Shown: positions 45,600 to 55,535, numbered from the stretch's first letter. The stretch: DNA of 64,000 bases from Rhodococcus opacus B4 (GCF_000010805.1 NC_012522.1:2232001-2296000), one strand, 5' to 3'. Notes: generated by a model not told the origin, from the letters alone. Numbers and translations: made by a program.

Positions 45600-46718
45600 T
45601 CAGTGTTCGTGGATCAGGACACCACGCAGGTTGAGGCCCGCGTGCATGTCCACGTATGCGTCGTTCACCTGGTCCAGCGTGTAGCGCCGGGTGACCAGTT
45701 CGTCCAGTTTCAGCCGCCCCGACTTGTAGTAGTCCAGCAGCGCCGGGATGTCCCGGGTGGGGTTGCAGTTGCCGAACAGGACCCCGCGCAGATGCTTCGC
45801 GTAGACCACCAGTTCGAGTGGGCTGATCGGGATTCCGGGTTCGTTCTGGCCGATCGACACGACCGCGACAGTGCCCTCCTTGCGGACGGCCCGGAAGGCG
45901 TCGGCGATCAGCTGTCCGTCGACCACCCCGACGGTGACGACGGCGCTGTCGGCGCCCTGACCGTTGGTCACCGAGCGGACGAACGGCATCGCCTCGTCGA
46001 TCGACGCGTACGCGTGAGTGGCCCCGAGTTCGAGGGCGCGTTCCCGTTTGAACGCGACCGGGTCGACGGCGACGACGTGTGCGGCACCCGCGTGGTGGGC
46101 GCCCTGCACGGCGTTGATGCCCACACCGCCGACCCCGACCACCATCGTCGTGTCGCGGGGGCGGACGCCCGCGCCGTTCACGGCCGAGCCCCAGCCGGTC
46201 GCGACCCCGCACGACACCAGGCAGGCCACGTCGAACGGGATGTCCTCGTCGATCTTCACGGCCTGCGCCTGGGACGTGACGAGGTAGTTCGCGAACGTCC
46301 CGAGGCGTTGCATGGCGCCGATCGGCCGCCCCGACCGCGTGGCGAACCGCGCCGTTCCGTCGAGCATGAAACCAGCCTCCATACCGGCCCCCGTATCGCA
46401 GATATATTGCATCCCCTGCGCGCACCAGGCGCAAGTTCCGCAGGCGGGGAGGTAGGCGGTGGCGACGTGATCACCGACGGCGAGCCGGGTGACCCCGGGA
46501 CCGACCGCGTCGATCACACCGGCGCCCTCGTGACCGCCGACCAGCGGCAGCGTGTTGGGGATGTCACCGGTGACGAGGTGATCGTCGGAGTGGCACAACC
46601 CGGACGCCATCACCTTGATCCGCACCTCCCCGGGACCGGGCTCGGCGAGGATCAGATCGTCGACCTCCCACTTGCCGCCCACGTCGGAAATCACCGCACC
46701 GCGTGCCGTCGTACTCAT
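45600..46718 (-). CDS. NDMA-dependent zinc alcohol dehydrogenase
   Basis: 372 residues of the class III-like, tightly NAD-bound group found in Rhodococcus, Mycobacterium and Amycolatopsis. Catalytic zinc ligands C42 and H63-E64; structural zinc C93, C96, C99 and C107; G-V-G-G-V-G cofactor motif near 195. AAGGAG precedes the ATG. It follows the ABC permease gene by 34 nt and probably belongs to the same transcript; it oxidises an alcohol with an unknown in vivo electron acceptor. Confidence 0.88.
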   Translation of the reverse strand: MSTTARGAVISDVGGKWEVDDLILAEPGPGEVRIKVMASGLCHSDDHLVTGDIPNTLPLVGGHEGAGVIDAVGPGVTRLAVGDHVATAYLPACGTCAWCAQGMQYICDTGAGMEAGFMLDGTARFATRSGRPIGAMQRLGTFANYLVTSQAQAVKIDEDIPFDVACLVSCGVATGWGSAVNGAGVRPRDTTMVVGVGGVGINAVQGAHHAGAAHVVAVDPVAFKRERALELGATHAYASIDEAMPFVRSVTNGQGADSAVVTVGVVDGQLIADAFRAVRKEGTVAVVSIGQNEPGIPISPLELVVYAKHLRGVLFGNCNPTRDIPALLDYYKSGRLKLDELVTRRYTLDQVNDAYVDMHAGLNLRGVLIHEH

Positions 46719-46752
46719 CGTTCTCCTTCGAATCTCACACTGACACAGAGTC

Positions 46753-47778
46753 TTACTTGATGATCGAGAGCCGGCTGCGGTCGAGTGTCACGGCGACCGC
46801 GACGATGACGACCACGCCGTACACGATCTGCTGGAAGCTGGGGTCGATGCCGGCCACCGAGCCGCCCACCCGGAGGACGGTGACCACCAGGGCGCCGACG
46901 AGCACCCGCCACGCGCCGCCGATTCCACCTGTGATGGCGCAACCGCCGACCAGCACCGCCGCGATCGCGGGCAGCAGCAGTGAATCCGCGAGTTGCGGTG
47001 CGGCGCTCTGCTGCTGGGCCGACAACACGATACCCGCGGCTCCCGCGAAGAAGCCGGACAGGGCGAAGGCTCCGACCCGGACGACCCGGGTCCGGACGCC
47101 GCTCATCATTGCCGCCGTCTCCCCCAGCCCGACGAGGTGGAAGACGTTGCCCCGCGGTGAGAACCGCATCGCGCAGAACACAGCGGCCACCGCAGCCACA
47201 CCCGCCCACACTGCCATCGGGAGCCCGAGGGCGGTCCACGAACTGAGCCAGAAGATCGCGTCGTAGCCTTCGCTGATGTAGATGGTGGTCGACCCCGAGG
47301 CGACGAGCGCGACCGCACCCCAGAACCCCAGCGCCCCCAGCGAGACCACGAACGACGGGACCTGCCCGAACACGATCAGCAGGCCGGTCAGCGCACCGAT
47401 CAGGGTGAGCGCCACCAGGGTGACGACGACGGCGAGCGGACCGAGCGACCCGATCGCCGTCGCCAGGATCACCGTGGCGAGCGACGCGAGCGCCGCCACC
47501 GACAGGTCGATGCCCCCGGTCAAGATGACGAACATCTGGCCCAGCCCGAGCAGCAGGATCGGGACCGCCTGCGCCGAAACCACCGCGAGGGCGTTCATCG
47601 ACAGGAAGTTCGGTTCGGCGAGCGCGACGAGGAGGACGAGCGCGACCAGCACGACCGACGGTCCGGCCAGGCGCAACCGGTCCCGCGTCGCCCGGGGCAC
47701 CGCGGCCGCCGCACCCCCGGGTGCGCGCGTCTCGGTCGTGGGCCTCTCGGTGGAAGTTCTTGTTGCCACGGCGATCAC
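46753..47778 (-). CDS. ABC transporter permease, ribose/RbsC type (first)
   Basis: 341 residues, about nine to ten transmembrane helices and the family stretch I-L-T-G-G-I-D-L-S-V-A-A-L. GTG start at 47778 overlaps the ATPase stop (GTGA). An N-terminal cytoplasmic tail of about 40 residues precedes the first helix. It pairs with the second permease (49289-50320) to form a heterodimeric channel. Confidence 0.87.
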   Translation of the reverse strand: MIAVATRTSTERPTTETRAPGGAAAAVPRATRDRLRLAGPSVVLVALVLLVALAEPNFLSMNALAVVSAQAVPILLLGLGQMFVILTGGIDLSVAALASLATVILATAIGSLGPLAVVVTLVALTLIGALTGLLIVFGQVPSFVVSLGALGFWGAVALVASGSTTIYISEGYDAIFWLSSWTALGLPMAVWAGVAAVAAVFCAMRFSPRGNVFHLVGLGETAAMMSGVRTRVVRVGAFALSGFFAGAAGIVLSAQQQSAAPQLADSLLLPAIAAVLVGGCAITGGIGGAWRVLVGALVVTVLRVGGSVAGIDPSFQQIVYGVVVIVAVAVTLDRSRLSIIK

Positions 47779-49292
47779 ATCATCTTCTCGAGGAGTTGGA
47801 GTTTGCTGGGCGGATTTCCGGGCGGCGAATCGAATGCGGCGGTGATCTCGCCGTCCCGCATCACGATCACGCGGTGGCCGAGGCCGATCGCCTCGTCCAG
47901 GGTGTCGGCGAGCACCAGAATCGCTACTCCCCGCTCGGACAGGTCGCGGAACAGGGCGTACAGGTCTTCCTTCGCGCCGATGTCGAGACCGCGGGTGGGG
48001 TGGTCGAGCACCAGCACTTTCAGGCCGTCGCCCAGGATCCATTTGGCGACCACGGCCTTCTGCTGGTTGCCGCCCGACAGTCGCGCGATGTCGGCGTCGG
48101 GGTCGGCCGGCCGGATGCCGAGTTTGTCGATCCAGGTGCGCGCGGTCTCCTGCACCCGGGCGCCGGACGAGATCCGGCCACCACCGGCCTTCACCGGATG
48201 CACGGTCGCGATGTTCTGCGCGACGGTAGCTCCCGCGATCATGCCCTCGACGCGACGCTCGGCGGGAACGTACGCGACACCGGACCGCACGGCGTCCGCG
48301 GGCGATCGGGGCGCCGAACGCTGCCCGTCGATCTCGACGGTTCCGGAATCGATGGGCACGGCACCGAACACGGCGCGGGCCACCTCCTCGCGGCCGGAGT
48401 CGACCACCCCCACCACCGAGACGATCTCGCCGGCGTGGACGTCGAGCGAGACGTCCCTCGCCTTGCCGCCACACGTGAGGTTGCGGACCGACAGCGTCGG
48501 CATGCCGGTGCGGGAGACAGCGCGCTTGCGCTCCGACGAGTAGATCTCCTCGGCTGCGCCCTTCCCGATCATGAGCTGATACAGCTCGGATTCTGTTGCC
48601 GCCGAGGAGATCCGTTCGCCGACCACCTTGCCGTCGCGCAGCACGTACACGCGGTCGGAGAAGCGGAGCACCTCGTCGAGACGGTGGGAGACGAAGATGA
48701 CGGAACCGCGCTCCTTGAGGGCGGTGACCCGGCGGTGGAGCACCTCGACGTCCTCGGGTTCGAGCACCGACGTCGGCTCGTCGAGGATGAGCAGCGGCGG
48801 GTGTTCCACCTGCCTGCCGCCGACGGCCCGCGCCACCTCCACCATCTGACGCTGCGCGAAACCGAGCGTTTCGGTGAGTGCACCCGGGTCGACCGTCGAC
48901 TCCACCACCGACAGCATGTCCTGGGCGCGGGCCCGGATCCGGCGCCGGCGGAGGAAACCGGCAGGGGCGGTGCCGCCCTCGTGTCCGAGGATCAGGTTCT
49001 GGGCGACGGTGAGGTTCGGCAGCAGCGACTGCTCCTGGTGCACCACCCCGACGCCGTGGCCGGCGGCGTCGGACGGGCTCGAGAAGCTCACCTCGCGCCC
49101 GCCGAGCAGCATCGAGCCGCCGTCCTGCCGGTGCACTCCGGCGAGGATCTTGAGCAGCGTGGACTTGCCGGCGCCGTTCTCGCCGATCAGCCCCACGACC
49201 TCGTTCGGAGCGACGGACAGGCTCACGTCGTCGAGCACGGTGTTGGGTCCGAATTTCTTCGTGACGTTGCGGAGTTCCAGGAGAGATGTCAT
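47775..49292 (-). CDS. ABC transporter ATPase, ribose/RbsA type (two ATPase domains)
   Basis: 505 residues. First domain: Walker A G-E-N-G-A-G-K-S (37-44), Walker B L-L-I-L-D-E-P. Second domain: degenerate Walker A (V-G-V-V-D-S-G-R-E-E) but a good signature L-S-G-G-N-Q-Q-K, as in RbsA/MglA. It energises import of a sugar-like substrate. It overlaps both neighbours by 4 bp (ATGA, GTGA). Confidence 0.9.
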   Translation of the reverse strand: MTSLLELRNVTKKFGPNTVLDDVSLSVAPNEVVGLIGENGAGKSTLLKILAGVHRQDGGSMLLGGREVSFSSPSDAAGHGVGVVHQEQSLLPNLTVAQNLILGHEGGTAPAGFLRRRRIRARAQDMLSVVESTVDPGALTETLGFAQRQMVEVARAVGGRQVEHPPLLILDEPTSVLEPEDVEVLHRRVTALKERGSVIFVSHRLDEVLRFSDRVYVLRDGKVVGERISSAATESELYQLMIGKGAAEEIYSSERKRAVSRTGMPTLSVRNLTCGGKARDVSLDVHAGEIVSVVGVVDSGREEVARAVFGAVPIDSGTVEIDGQRSAPRSPADAVRSGVAYVPAERRVEGMIAGATVAQNIATVHPVKAGGGRISSGARVQETARTWIDKLGIRPADPDADIARLSGGNQQKAVVAKWILGDGLKVLVLDHPTRGLDIGAKEDLYALFRDLSERGVAILVLADTLDEAIGLGHRVIVMRDGEITAAFDSPPGNPPSKLQLLEKMM

Positions 49293-50320
49293 TTCACGAC
49301 CCTCAGTCGACTGCGGGCGGGCCACCCGGTGGCGATCACCGCGACCACGATGATGAGTCCCTGCGCGCCCTGCTGGAGGTACGGGCTGGCGCCCGAGAGG
49401 AGAAGCCCGTTGCCGAGGACGACGAGGAGCAGCACACCCACCAGGGAGTGCAGGGGTCCACCGCGACCGCCGGACAGCAGGGTGCCGCCGACGACCACCG
49501 CGGACAGGGTGAGGAACAGGCTTCCCGATCCGACGCTCACGTCGCCGACACCGAGCCGGATGGTGGCCAGCACTCCCCCGAGCCCGGACAGCAGTCCGGC
49601 CACGGCGAACAGGATGATCTTGGTGCGCCCGACCGGGACACCCGCCAGTCGGCTGGTCGCTTCGTCGCCGCCGATCGCGTAGGTGTGCATGCCGAGCCGG
49701 GTTCCCTTGCACAGCAGCACTGTCACGGCCACGGCGGCGAGCGCGAACACCACGACGACCGGAAGTCCGAACCAGTGCCCGCCTGCCCAGGCGCCGAGCG
49801 ACGGGTCCGTGAGCTGAGGGGTGGTGGTGCCGAACAGCACGGTGGCGACACCGAGCCCGACGAACCAGGTACCCAGTGTGACGAGGAAGGACGGCACCCG
49901 GGCGACGACGTGCAGCACGCCGTTGACCACTCCGAAGACCAGACCGACCCCCAGCGCGATCAGAACCGCGAGGAGTCCGAGGTCGTTGCCGTTGACGCTG
50001 TTCGCTGCGAGCAGAACGAAGGTCAGCCCGCTGGCCGCCATCACGCCCTCGATCGACAGGTCCACGCCACCCACCAGGACCACCAGGGTCGCGCCCATCG
50101 CGAGGACCACGGGAATCGCGGCCTGCTCGACGATCGCTGCCGCGTTGCTCGCCGTCGCGAATCCGGGAGCCAGCGCGGCGAACACGGCGCACAGTCCCAG
50201 CAGGGCGGCGAGGGGGCCGGCGGTGGAGAGCACCCGGCGCACGCCGGGTCCGGTGCCGCGCACGGGCGGGCGAGGTTCGGCGGAGGTCGTCACCTCCCCG
50301 GTCACTTCTGTCGTCGACAT
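49289..50320 (-). CDS. ABC transporter permease, ribose/RbsC type (second)
   Basis: 343 residues from the ATG at 50320 with AAGGAG 7 nt upstream (a GTG at 50326 is less likely). About nine helices and V-L-V-G-G-V-D-L-S-I-E-G. The stop overlaps the ATPase start. Confidence 0.87.
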   Translation of the reverse strand: MSTTEVTGEVTTSAEPRPPVRGTGPGVRRVLSTAGPLAALLGLCAVFAALAPGFATASNAAAIVEQAAIPVVLAMGATLVVLVGGVDLSIEGVMAASGLTFVLLAANSVNGNDLGLLAVLIALGVGLVFGVVNGVLHVVARVPSFLVTLGTWFVGLGVATVLFGTTTPQLTDPSLGAWAGGHWFGLPVVVVFALAAVAVTVLLCKGTRLGMHTYAIGGDEATSRLAGVPVGRTKIILFAVAGLLSGLGGVLATIRLGVGDVSVGSGSLFLTLSAVVVGGTLLSGGRGGPLHSLVGVLLLVVLGNGLLLSGASPYLQQGAQGLIIVVAVIATGWPARSRLRVVK

Positions 50321-50356
50321 GGTCACTCCTTCGGAAGTTCGGTGGTATGCGGGGGG

Positions 50357-51466
50357 TTACCGGGCGACGGGGCCGGTGATGCGGGAGAAGGGATCCTGGA
50401 CGGATCGCACGATCTCCTCGTCACTCGGCACGGTGCGGAACCGGTCGACGTTGCTCGCGGTGATCAGCGACTGGTCGACGTAGAATTCGCGGTTCTCGCG
50501 GGGCAGCGACTCGACGTCGATTGCGCCGGTCATGGCCTGGTAGCAGATGGCGAGTCCCATCGCGCCGTTGAAATAGGGGTCGGTCGTATACGTGGAGAGC
50601 AGTTCGCCGTCGGCGATGGCGCCCAGTCCTTCCGGGGTGGCGTCCGCGGCGCTGGCGATCTTGATCTCCCCCGCGCGGCCCGCCTCACGCACCGCCTGTA
50701 GAGCGCCGAGTGCCATCGAATCCGTTGCGGCCCAGATGCCGTTCACCTGATCGCCGTATTTGTTGAGCAGGGTCTGCGTGGTGGTGTACGCCTTGTTGCG
50801 GTCGAAGTCGGCGGGCTGGTCATCGAGCAGGGTGACGCCGGACTGTCCGGCCATCGCCTGCTGGAAGCCCTGGAACCGGGTCTGGCTGATGTCGTTGGCG
50901 AGCAATCCCTGCAGCGCGATCACGCCGCCGGTGCCGCCGAGCGAATCGACGAGGGCCTTGCCCGTGTCGGCTCCCTGCTGCACGCCGTCGTAGGAGACGT
51001 AGGACGCCCACCCGTTCCCGACGTCCCAGGGATGCAGGTCCGCGGGCTTGCTCCACTGGGTGACCGCGCATCCGCCGCTGTTCTGCACGGCACGCACGAT
51101 CGCGGGGGTGTCGGCGCTCGTGTTGGGGTTGATGTTGAGCAGGACGGTCTTTCCCGCGGCGAGCACCGACTGCAGTTGCGACAGCGCGTTCTGCGAGTCG
51201 CCGCCGTAGACGATCACCTTCAGTTCGATCCCCAGCGATTCGGCGTACGCGCGGCTGCCCTGCACCCATGCGGCCTCGTACGGGTTGGTCAGCGACCGGA
51301 CCTCGGAGACCATCACCATCTCGCCCCGGTCGACGGCGGCCCCGTCCCGCTCGACCCGTTCCGATCCCGCCGAGCAGGCGACGGCGGAACTCGCCATCAC
51401 GGAGACCGCAACGGCTACGCCGACGGCCCGGGCCGCCGCCCTGACCGATCGTCGCGTCGGTGTCAT
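50357..51466 (-). CDS. Periplasmic substrate-binding lipoprotein, ribose/RbsB type
   Basis: 369 residues. Signal peptide with lipobox A-V-A-C31, so it is anchored to the membrane outside. The mature part is a type I periplasmic-binding fold (S-L-T-N-P-Y near the start, D-S-M-A-L-G-A-L-Q-A-V hinge) that captures a sugar, polyol or similar small molecule. The ATG overlaps the acyl-CoA dehydrogenase stop, an unusual coupling of an enzyme and a transporter gene. Confidence 0.87.
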   Translation of the reverse strand: MTPTRRSVRAAARAVGVAVAVSVMASSAVACSAGSERVERDGAAVDRGEMVMVSEVRSLTNPYEAAWVQGSRAYAESLGIELKVIVYGGDSQNALSQLQSVLAAGKTVLLNINPNTSADTPAIVRAVQNSGGCAVTQWSKPADLHPWDVGNGWASYVSYDGVQQGADTGKALVDSLGGTGGVIALQGLLANDISQTRFQGFQQAMAGQSGVTLLDDQPADFDRNKAYTTTQTLLNKYGDQVNGIWAATDSMALGALQAVREAGRAGEIKIASAADATPEGLGAIADGELLSTYTTDPYFNGAMGLAICYQAMTGAIDVESLPRENREFYVDQSLITASNVDRFRTVPSDEEIVRSVQDPFSRITGPVAR

Positions 51467-52650
51467 CGTTCGACCGAGCCTGTGCCGGCGGCGCCCTTCA
51501 GCACTGCCCGGCTGATGATGAGCCGCTGCATTTCGCTGGTGCCTTCGTAGATTTTCGTGATGCGGGCGTCGCGGTAGAGGCGTTCCACCTCGTACCCGCG
51601 GATGAAGCCGTTGCCGCCGAACACCTGGACGGCCGCGTCGGCGTGGCGCACGCATCCCTCGGACGCGTACAGCTTCGCCATCGAGCAGAGCGTCTCGGCG
51701 TCCGCTGCTCCCGTGTCGAGGGCCCGCGCCGCCTCGACCGACAGTGCGGTGCCGGCCCGCAGTTCGGTGGCGACCGTGGCGAGGGAGAACGAGATGCCCT
51801 GGTTGGCGGAGATCGGCTTGCCGAACTGGCTGCGGTCGAGCGACTGCCGGGTTGCGGCGTCCAGTGCGGCGCGACTGATGCCGAGACTCAGTCCCGAGAT
51901 CCCGAGACGGCCCTTGGCCAGCACCTTCATCATGTAGCCGAACGCCTTGCCTTCCTCGCCGAGGAGGGCGTCGGACGGCAGCCGGACCGAGTCGAACACC
52001 AGTCCGCCGACCTGGGAGGCCCGCTGCCCCATCTTGTGTTCGTGGTAGGCCCGGCTGACGCCGGGCTGGTCGACGTCGACCAGGAACACCGAGATGCCCC
52101 CGCGCTTCCCCAGTTCGGGATCGGTGACGGCGAGGACGACAGCGAAGTCCGCGACGGGGGCATTGTGGATGTAGATCTTCTCGCCGCTGAGCACCCAGCC
52201 GTCGCCGCTGCGCACCGCGCGCGTGGTGATCGACCCGAGGTCGGATCCGGAACCCGGCTCGGTGAGCGCGTAGGCGCAGCGCTTCTCGGCGGAGAGCATC
52301 GGCCGCAGGTACTGCTCCTGCTGCTCGGGTGTGCCGTAATTGCCGAGCAGGCTGCCGAGGATCTCGACGAGTCCGCACTGGTCGGCCACCGACGCGTACC
52401 CGTAGGACAGCGACTCCATGACGAACAGGTAGTCGAGGGCGGTGCCGCCGAATCCGCCGAACTTCTCGGGCACGGTGATGCCGAAGAGCCCGATCTTGCC
52501 CATCTCGCGGTAGATCTCTTCGGGGAATCGTTCGGTTTCGTCCAGTTCGGTGGCGACCGGCCGGATCCGTTCGTCGACGAACTCCGCGACGAGCTTGCGT
52601 TCGTCGGCGCCGAGCACGGACGACGGAATGACACTGTTTCCGGTTGGCAT
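51463..52650 (-). CDS. Acyl-CoA dehydrogenase
   Basis: 395 residues with the standard signatures ([10 protein letters not shown] near 135, [12 protein letters not shown]) and catalytic E369 in I-Y-E-G-T-S-E-M-Q. Flavoenzyme making a 2-enoyl-CoA; short- or branched-chain acyl-CoA is likely from overall similarity to isovaleryl/butyryl-CoA dehydrogenases, but not certain. It starts 12 nt after the CoA-transferase stop. Confidence 0.9.
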   Translation of the reverse strand: MPTGNSVIPSSVLGADERKLVAEFVDERIRPVATELDETERFPEEIYREMGKIGLFGITVPEKFGGFGGTALDYLFVMESLSYGYASVADQCGLVEILGSLLGNYGTPEQQEQYLRPMLSAEKRCAYALTEPGSGSDLGSITTRAVRSGDGWVLSGEKIYIHNAPVADFAVVLAVTDPELGKRGGISVFLVDVDQPGVSRAYHEHKMGQRASQVGGLVFDSVRLPSDALLGEEGKAFGYMMKVLAKGRLGISGLSLGISRAALDAATRQSLDRSQFGKPISANQGISFSLATVATELRAGTALSVEAARALDTGAADAETLCSMAKLYASEGCVRHADAAVQVFGGNGFIRGYEVERLYRDARITKIYEGTSEMQRLIISRAVLKGAAGTGSVER

Positions 52651-52662
52651 GTGGTTCTCTCC

Positions 52663-54225
52663 TCAGATGTGTACGGCGACGGGGGCGAACAGCCCCGCGT
52701 CCATCAGCCGTGGGTTCTTGATGATCGGACGGAATCCCATGTGCGGCAGAATGTCCCGATCGATATCGATACCGGGAGCGATCTCGACGAGTTCGAGGCC
52801 GTCCCCGGTGAGCACGAAGACGGCGCGTTCGGTGACGTACACCGCCTCGCGCCCCTCACGGACCGCGAGAGCGCCGGAGTAGGTGACCTGATCGACGCGG
52901 TCGACGAACTTCGGCACCGACCCTTCCCGCCGGATCACCAGTTCTCCCCCGACGATCTCGACGTCCAGTCCGCGAGCGGTGAAGGTTCCGCAGAAGACGG
53001 CGCGCGGCGAGTTCTGGGAGATGTCGATGAACCCGCCCGGTCCGACGATTCCGCCGCCGATCTTGCTGACGTTGACGGCCCCCGTGAAGTCGACCTCGGC
53101 CATGCCCAGGCAGCTGACGTCGAGCATTCCGCCCGAGAACAGGTCGAACTGGGTGGTCGACGAGTGCACGACCTTCGGTCCCCGTGCGGCCCCGAACAGG
53201 TCGCCCGAGACGGGGATGCCGTCGATCAGTCCCTGCTCGATGGCGAGCGTGACGTCGTCCAGGCGGTCCTGTTCGGCGAGCGCGTCGACGACGAGGGCGG
53301 ACACCCCGAAGCCGACGTTCAGGACGTCGCCGTCCCGGACCTCGGCGGCGGCCCGCCGGGCGATCAGCATGCGGATCGGGTCGTGATTCGTGGCGCCGAG
53401 CCCGGAGTTCGCCGCGTCGCCGGAGAGTTCCGGATCGAATTCGCCTGCGTACGTCTGCCATTGGTCCGGCGCATGGACGATGTCGTCCACCAGGACCGCC
53501 GGGATGTGCACGAGCCGCGGATCGATCGGCCGGTCCAGCAGATTCTTCACCTGGACGATGACCCGGCCGCCGCAGGCCTTCGCCGCCTGGGCGACGGCCA
53601 GGGCGTCGAGCTGGGCGGCCTCCCCTGAGCACGTGACGTTGCCGGACGGGTCGACGGAATCGCCGCGGACGATGGCCACGTCGACGGGAAACGGCTTGTA
53701 GCGCAGGTACTCACGGCCGTCCAGCGTGAGGACCTCGACGAGGTCCTCGGTGGCGGAAGGCGTGAACTTGCCCCCGCCGTGGCGCGGGTCGACGAACGTG
53801 TCGAGGCCGGTGGCCGTGACGAGTCCGGGCCGGCGCGCGCCGATCTCCCGCAGCAGCTGGCTGATCGCGCCGCCGGGCCAGGCGTACGCCTCGATCTCGT
53901 CGTTGCGGACGAGTTCGATCATCGCCGGCGACCACGTCCAGTGCCCGCCGATGACCCGCGTGACCATGCCCTTGTGTGCGAGGTGGTTGGTGCCGCGGCG
54001 CACCCGGTCACCGATGCCGAGAGCGTGGACGATCGTGAGGCCCCTCGGCGATCCGGTCGCGAGAAAGCACTCCTCCAGCGCCTTCAGCACGGTGTCCGCT
54101 TCGAGGATTCCGCCGCCCGAACCGGTGAGGGCGATCGTCGATCCTGGCGCAATGCCGCTCACGGCTCGTGTCGCGGTGGTCGGTGTCCAGCGCCTCGCCG
54201 CGGCACCCGGTCCGGGATGTGTCAT
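52663..54225 (-). CDS. Acyl-CoA:carboxylate CoA-transferase (fused two-domain, YdiF/PCT type)
   Basis: 520 residues, both halves of a family I CoA-transferase in one chain. Catalytic glutamate E330 in A-I-E-Q-G, G-S-G-G-G-I near 35-40. It would move CoA from a donor such as acetyl- or succinyl-CoA onto the acid made by the aldehyde dehydrogenase, giving the substrate for the acyl-CoA dehydrogenase. AGGAG precedes the ATG. A LacI-type operator touches the ribosome site, so this gene is the regulated head of the operon. Confidence 0.87.
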   Translation of the reverse strand: MTHPGPGAAARRWTPTTATRAVSGIAPGSTIALTGSGGGILEADTVLKALEECFLATGSPRGLTIVHALGIGDRVRRGTNHLAHKGMVTRVIGGHWTWSPAMIELVRNDEIEAYAWPGGAISQLLREIGARRPGLVTATGLDTFVDPRHGGGKFTPSATEDLVEVLTLDGREYLRYKPFPVDVAIVRGDSVDPSGNVTCSGEAAQLDALAVAQAAKACGGRVIVQVKNLLDRPIDPRLVHIPAVLVDDIVHAPDQWQTYAGEFDPELSGDAANSGLGATNHDPIRMLIARRAAAEVRDGDVLNVGFGVSALVVDALAEQDRLDDVTLAIEQGLIDGIPVSGDLFGAARGPKVVHSSTTQFDLFSGGMLDVSCLGMAEVDFTGAVNVSKIGGGIVGPGGFIDISQNSPRAVFCGTFTARGLDVEIVGGELVIRREGSVPKFVDRVDQVTYSGALAVREGREAVYVTERAVFVLTGDGLELVEIAPGIDIDRDILPHMGFRPIIKNPRLMDAGLFAPVAVHI

Positions 54226-54234
54226 ATCCGCTCC

Positions 54235-54248
54235 TGTAAATGCTTACA
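54235..54248 (-). promoter_or_regulatory. LacI-type operator O1, before the CoA-transferase gene
   Basis: TGTAAATGCTTACA, arms TGTAA/TTACA perfectly inverted. It lies 9 nt upstream of the start codon and touches the AGGAG ribosome site, so a bound repressor would block transcription. Confidence 0.65.
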
Positions 54249-54320
54249 TTCGGCCAATCGGTCCATGAATGCCATGTACCTCGGTTATTGCCACACTATA
54301 TTGTGAGCTGAGCAACATCA

Positions 54321-54334
54321 AGAAAGCGATTACA
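54321..54334 (-). promoter_or_regulatory. LacI-type operator O2, upstream of O1
   Basis: On the minus strand TGTAATCGCTTTCT, sharing TGTAA-x-CGCTT with O3 and O4. Its centre is 86 bp (about eight helical turns) from O1, a spacing compatible with repressor looping. Confidence 0.5.
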
Positions 54335-54406
54335 GAAACTTTCCGAGATCGCTCCGATTACCGGACGGGCATGATTCGCCGACGACTGTTGCGTCGGCAT
54401 GCGACA

Positions 54407-54438
54407 CCGCCCCGACGCAGTACTCTGCGTCGGGGCGG
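54407..54438 (-). terminator. Strong hairpin terminator after the lacI-type gene
   Basis: Perfect 14-bp GC-rich stem (54407-54420 with 54425-54438) closed by the loop TACT, 32 nt beyond the regulator's stop codon. It is the strongest hairpin I found in the window and separates the regulator from the CoA-transferase operon. Confidence 0.85.
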
Positions 54439-54470
54439 CAAGGATGAACGGTGGCGTGCGGAAAGCCGGC

Positions 54471-55484
54471 TCAGCCCGGCGCGGGCCCCGTCGACTCGCG
54501 AATGACGACCTCCGCGGAGATCAGCGGCGGAGACGTGGTGGTCTCGTTGTTCAGGGCGGCGCGCATCAGCGACCACGCCTGGTCGCCCAGGTCGATCTTC
54601 GGGCTCACCACCGTGGTCAGGCGCGGCGCCAGGTGCCGTGCCATGTCGATGTCGTCGAATCCGGTGACCGAAATGTCCTCGGGGACACGGAGTCCCCGCT
54701 CCCGCAGTTTGGAGATGACGCCGAGCGCCGTCAGGTCGTTGAAGCAGACGAGGGCGGTCGGCTCGTGTGTGAGCGCCTCTTCCACCACGTCGTAGCCACC
54801 CTCGATGGTTCCGTCCGACGGCACCGCGGTCGCCTCGATCCCGAGCACCTTCGCCATTTCGATGGCCCGCCACCGCTCACGGTTCTGCCAGGCCAGATCC
54901 GAGCCCTTGACGTAGACGATCCGGCGGTGGCCGAGCTTCGCGAGGTGCCCGCACAGCTCCATCATCGGCGTGAAGTTGTCGACCGCGACCATGGGGAGAT
55001 CGACCCCCAGCTCCACCCGGTTGACGAGCAGGACCGGAGTCGCCTGCCTGGCGAGTTCCTTCAGTCCGCTCGTCGGAATCCTCGACGAGAGCAGCACGAG
55101 GCCGTCGACCTGGCCGAGCAGGTCGAGCGCGGTGGCGAGTTCGTCGGCCGCGTCACCGGAGTAGTCGGCGACGAGCATGCGATATCCGTCGGCGGTGGCC
55201 CCGTGGTGCATCTGCTTGACGACGTCGAAGAAGTACGCGTTCGCCAGGTCGGGCAGGATCACGCCCATGTTTCGCAGCGACCCGAGGACGAGTCCGCGGG
55301 CGGCAGTACTGGGCCGGTAGGACAGCTCGTCGGCAACCTCGAGGACTCGTGCCGCGAGGTCCGGGGTCACCGACGTGCTGCCGCTCATGACGCGGGAGAC
55401 GGTGGCGATCGAGACGCCGGCGGCCTTCGCTACGGTGTTTATCGTGACGCGACGACTTGCGGGCACTCGGGTCTGATCAGCCAT
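54471..55484 (-). CDS. LacI-family transcriptional repressor
   Basis: 337 residues from the ATG at 55484 (AGAGG 6 nt upstream); starts at 55517 or 55511 would add up to 11 residues. N-terminal helix-turn-helix V-T-I-N-T-V-A-K-A-A-G-V-S-I-A-T-V-S-R-V-M-type stretch, then a sugar-binding PBP-like domain. Operator O3 lies 52 nt upstream (autoregulation), and similar sites lie before the CoA-transferase operon and the MFS operon. The inducer is probably the imported compound or a breakdown product. Confidence 0.9.
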   Translation of the reverse strand: MADQTRVPASRRVTINTVAKAAGVSIATVSRVMSGSTSVTPDLAARVLEVADELSYRPSTAARGLVLGSLRNMGVILPDLANAYFFDVVKQMHHGATADGYRMLVADYSGDAADELATALDLLGQVDGLVLLSSRIPTSGLKELARQATPVLLVNRVELGVDLPMVAVDNFTPMMELCGHLAKLGHRRIVYVKGSDLAWQNRERWRAIEMAKVLGIEATAVPSDGTIEGGYDVVEEALTHEPTALVCFNDLTALGVISKLRERGLRVPEDISVTGFDDIDMARHLAPRLTTVVSPKIDLGDQAWSLMRAALNNETTTSPPLISAEVVIRESTGPAPG

Positions 55485-55535
55485 CGCTGCCTCTGCATCT
55501 CTCGTCGCCATTGCCACCGTCCACCCCGTGAAGGG

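Noticed and set aside
54301..54316. TTGTGAGCTGAGCAAC as a Crp site
   Set aside because: Only the left half fits TGTGA; the right half does not fit TCACA.
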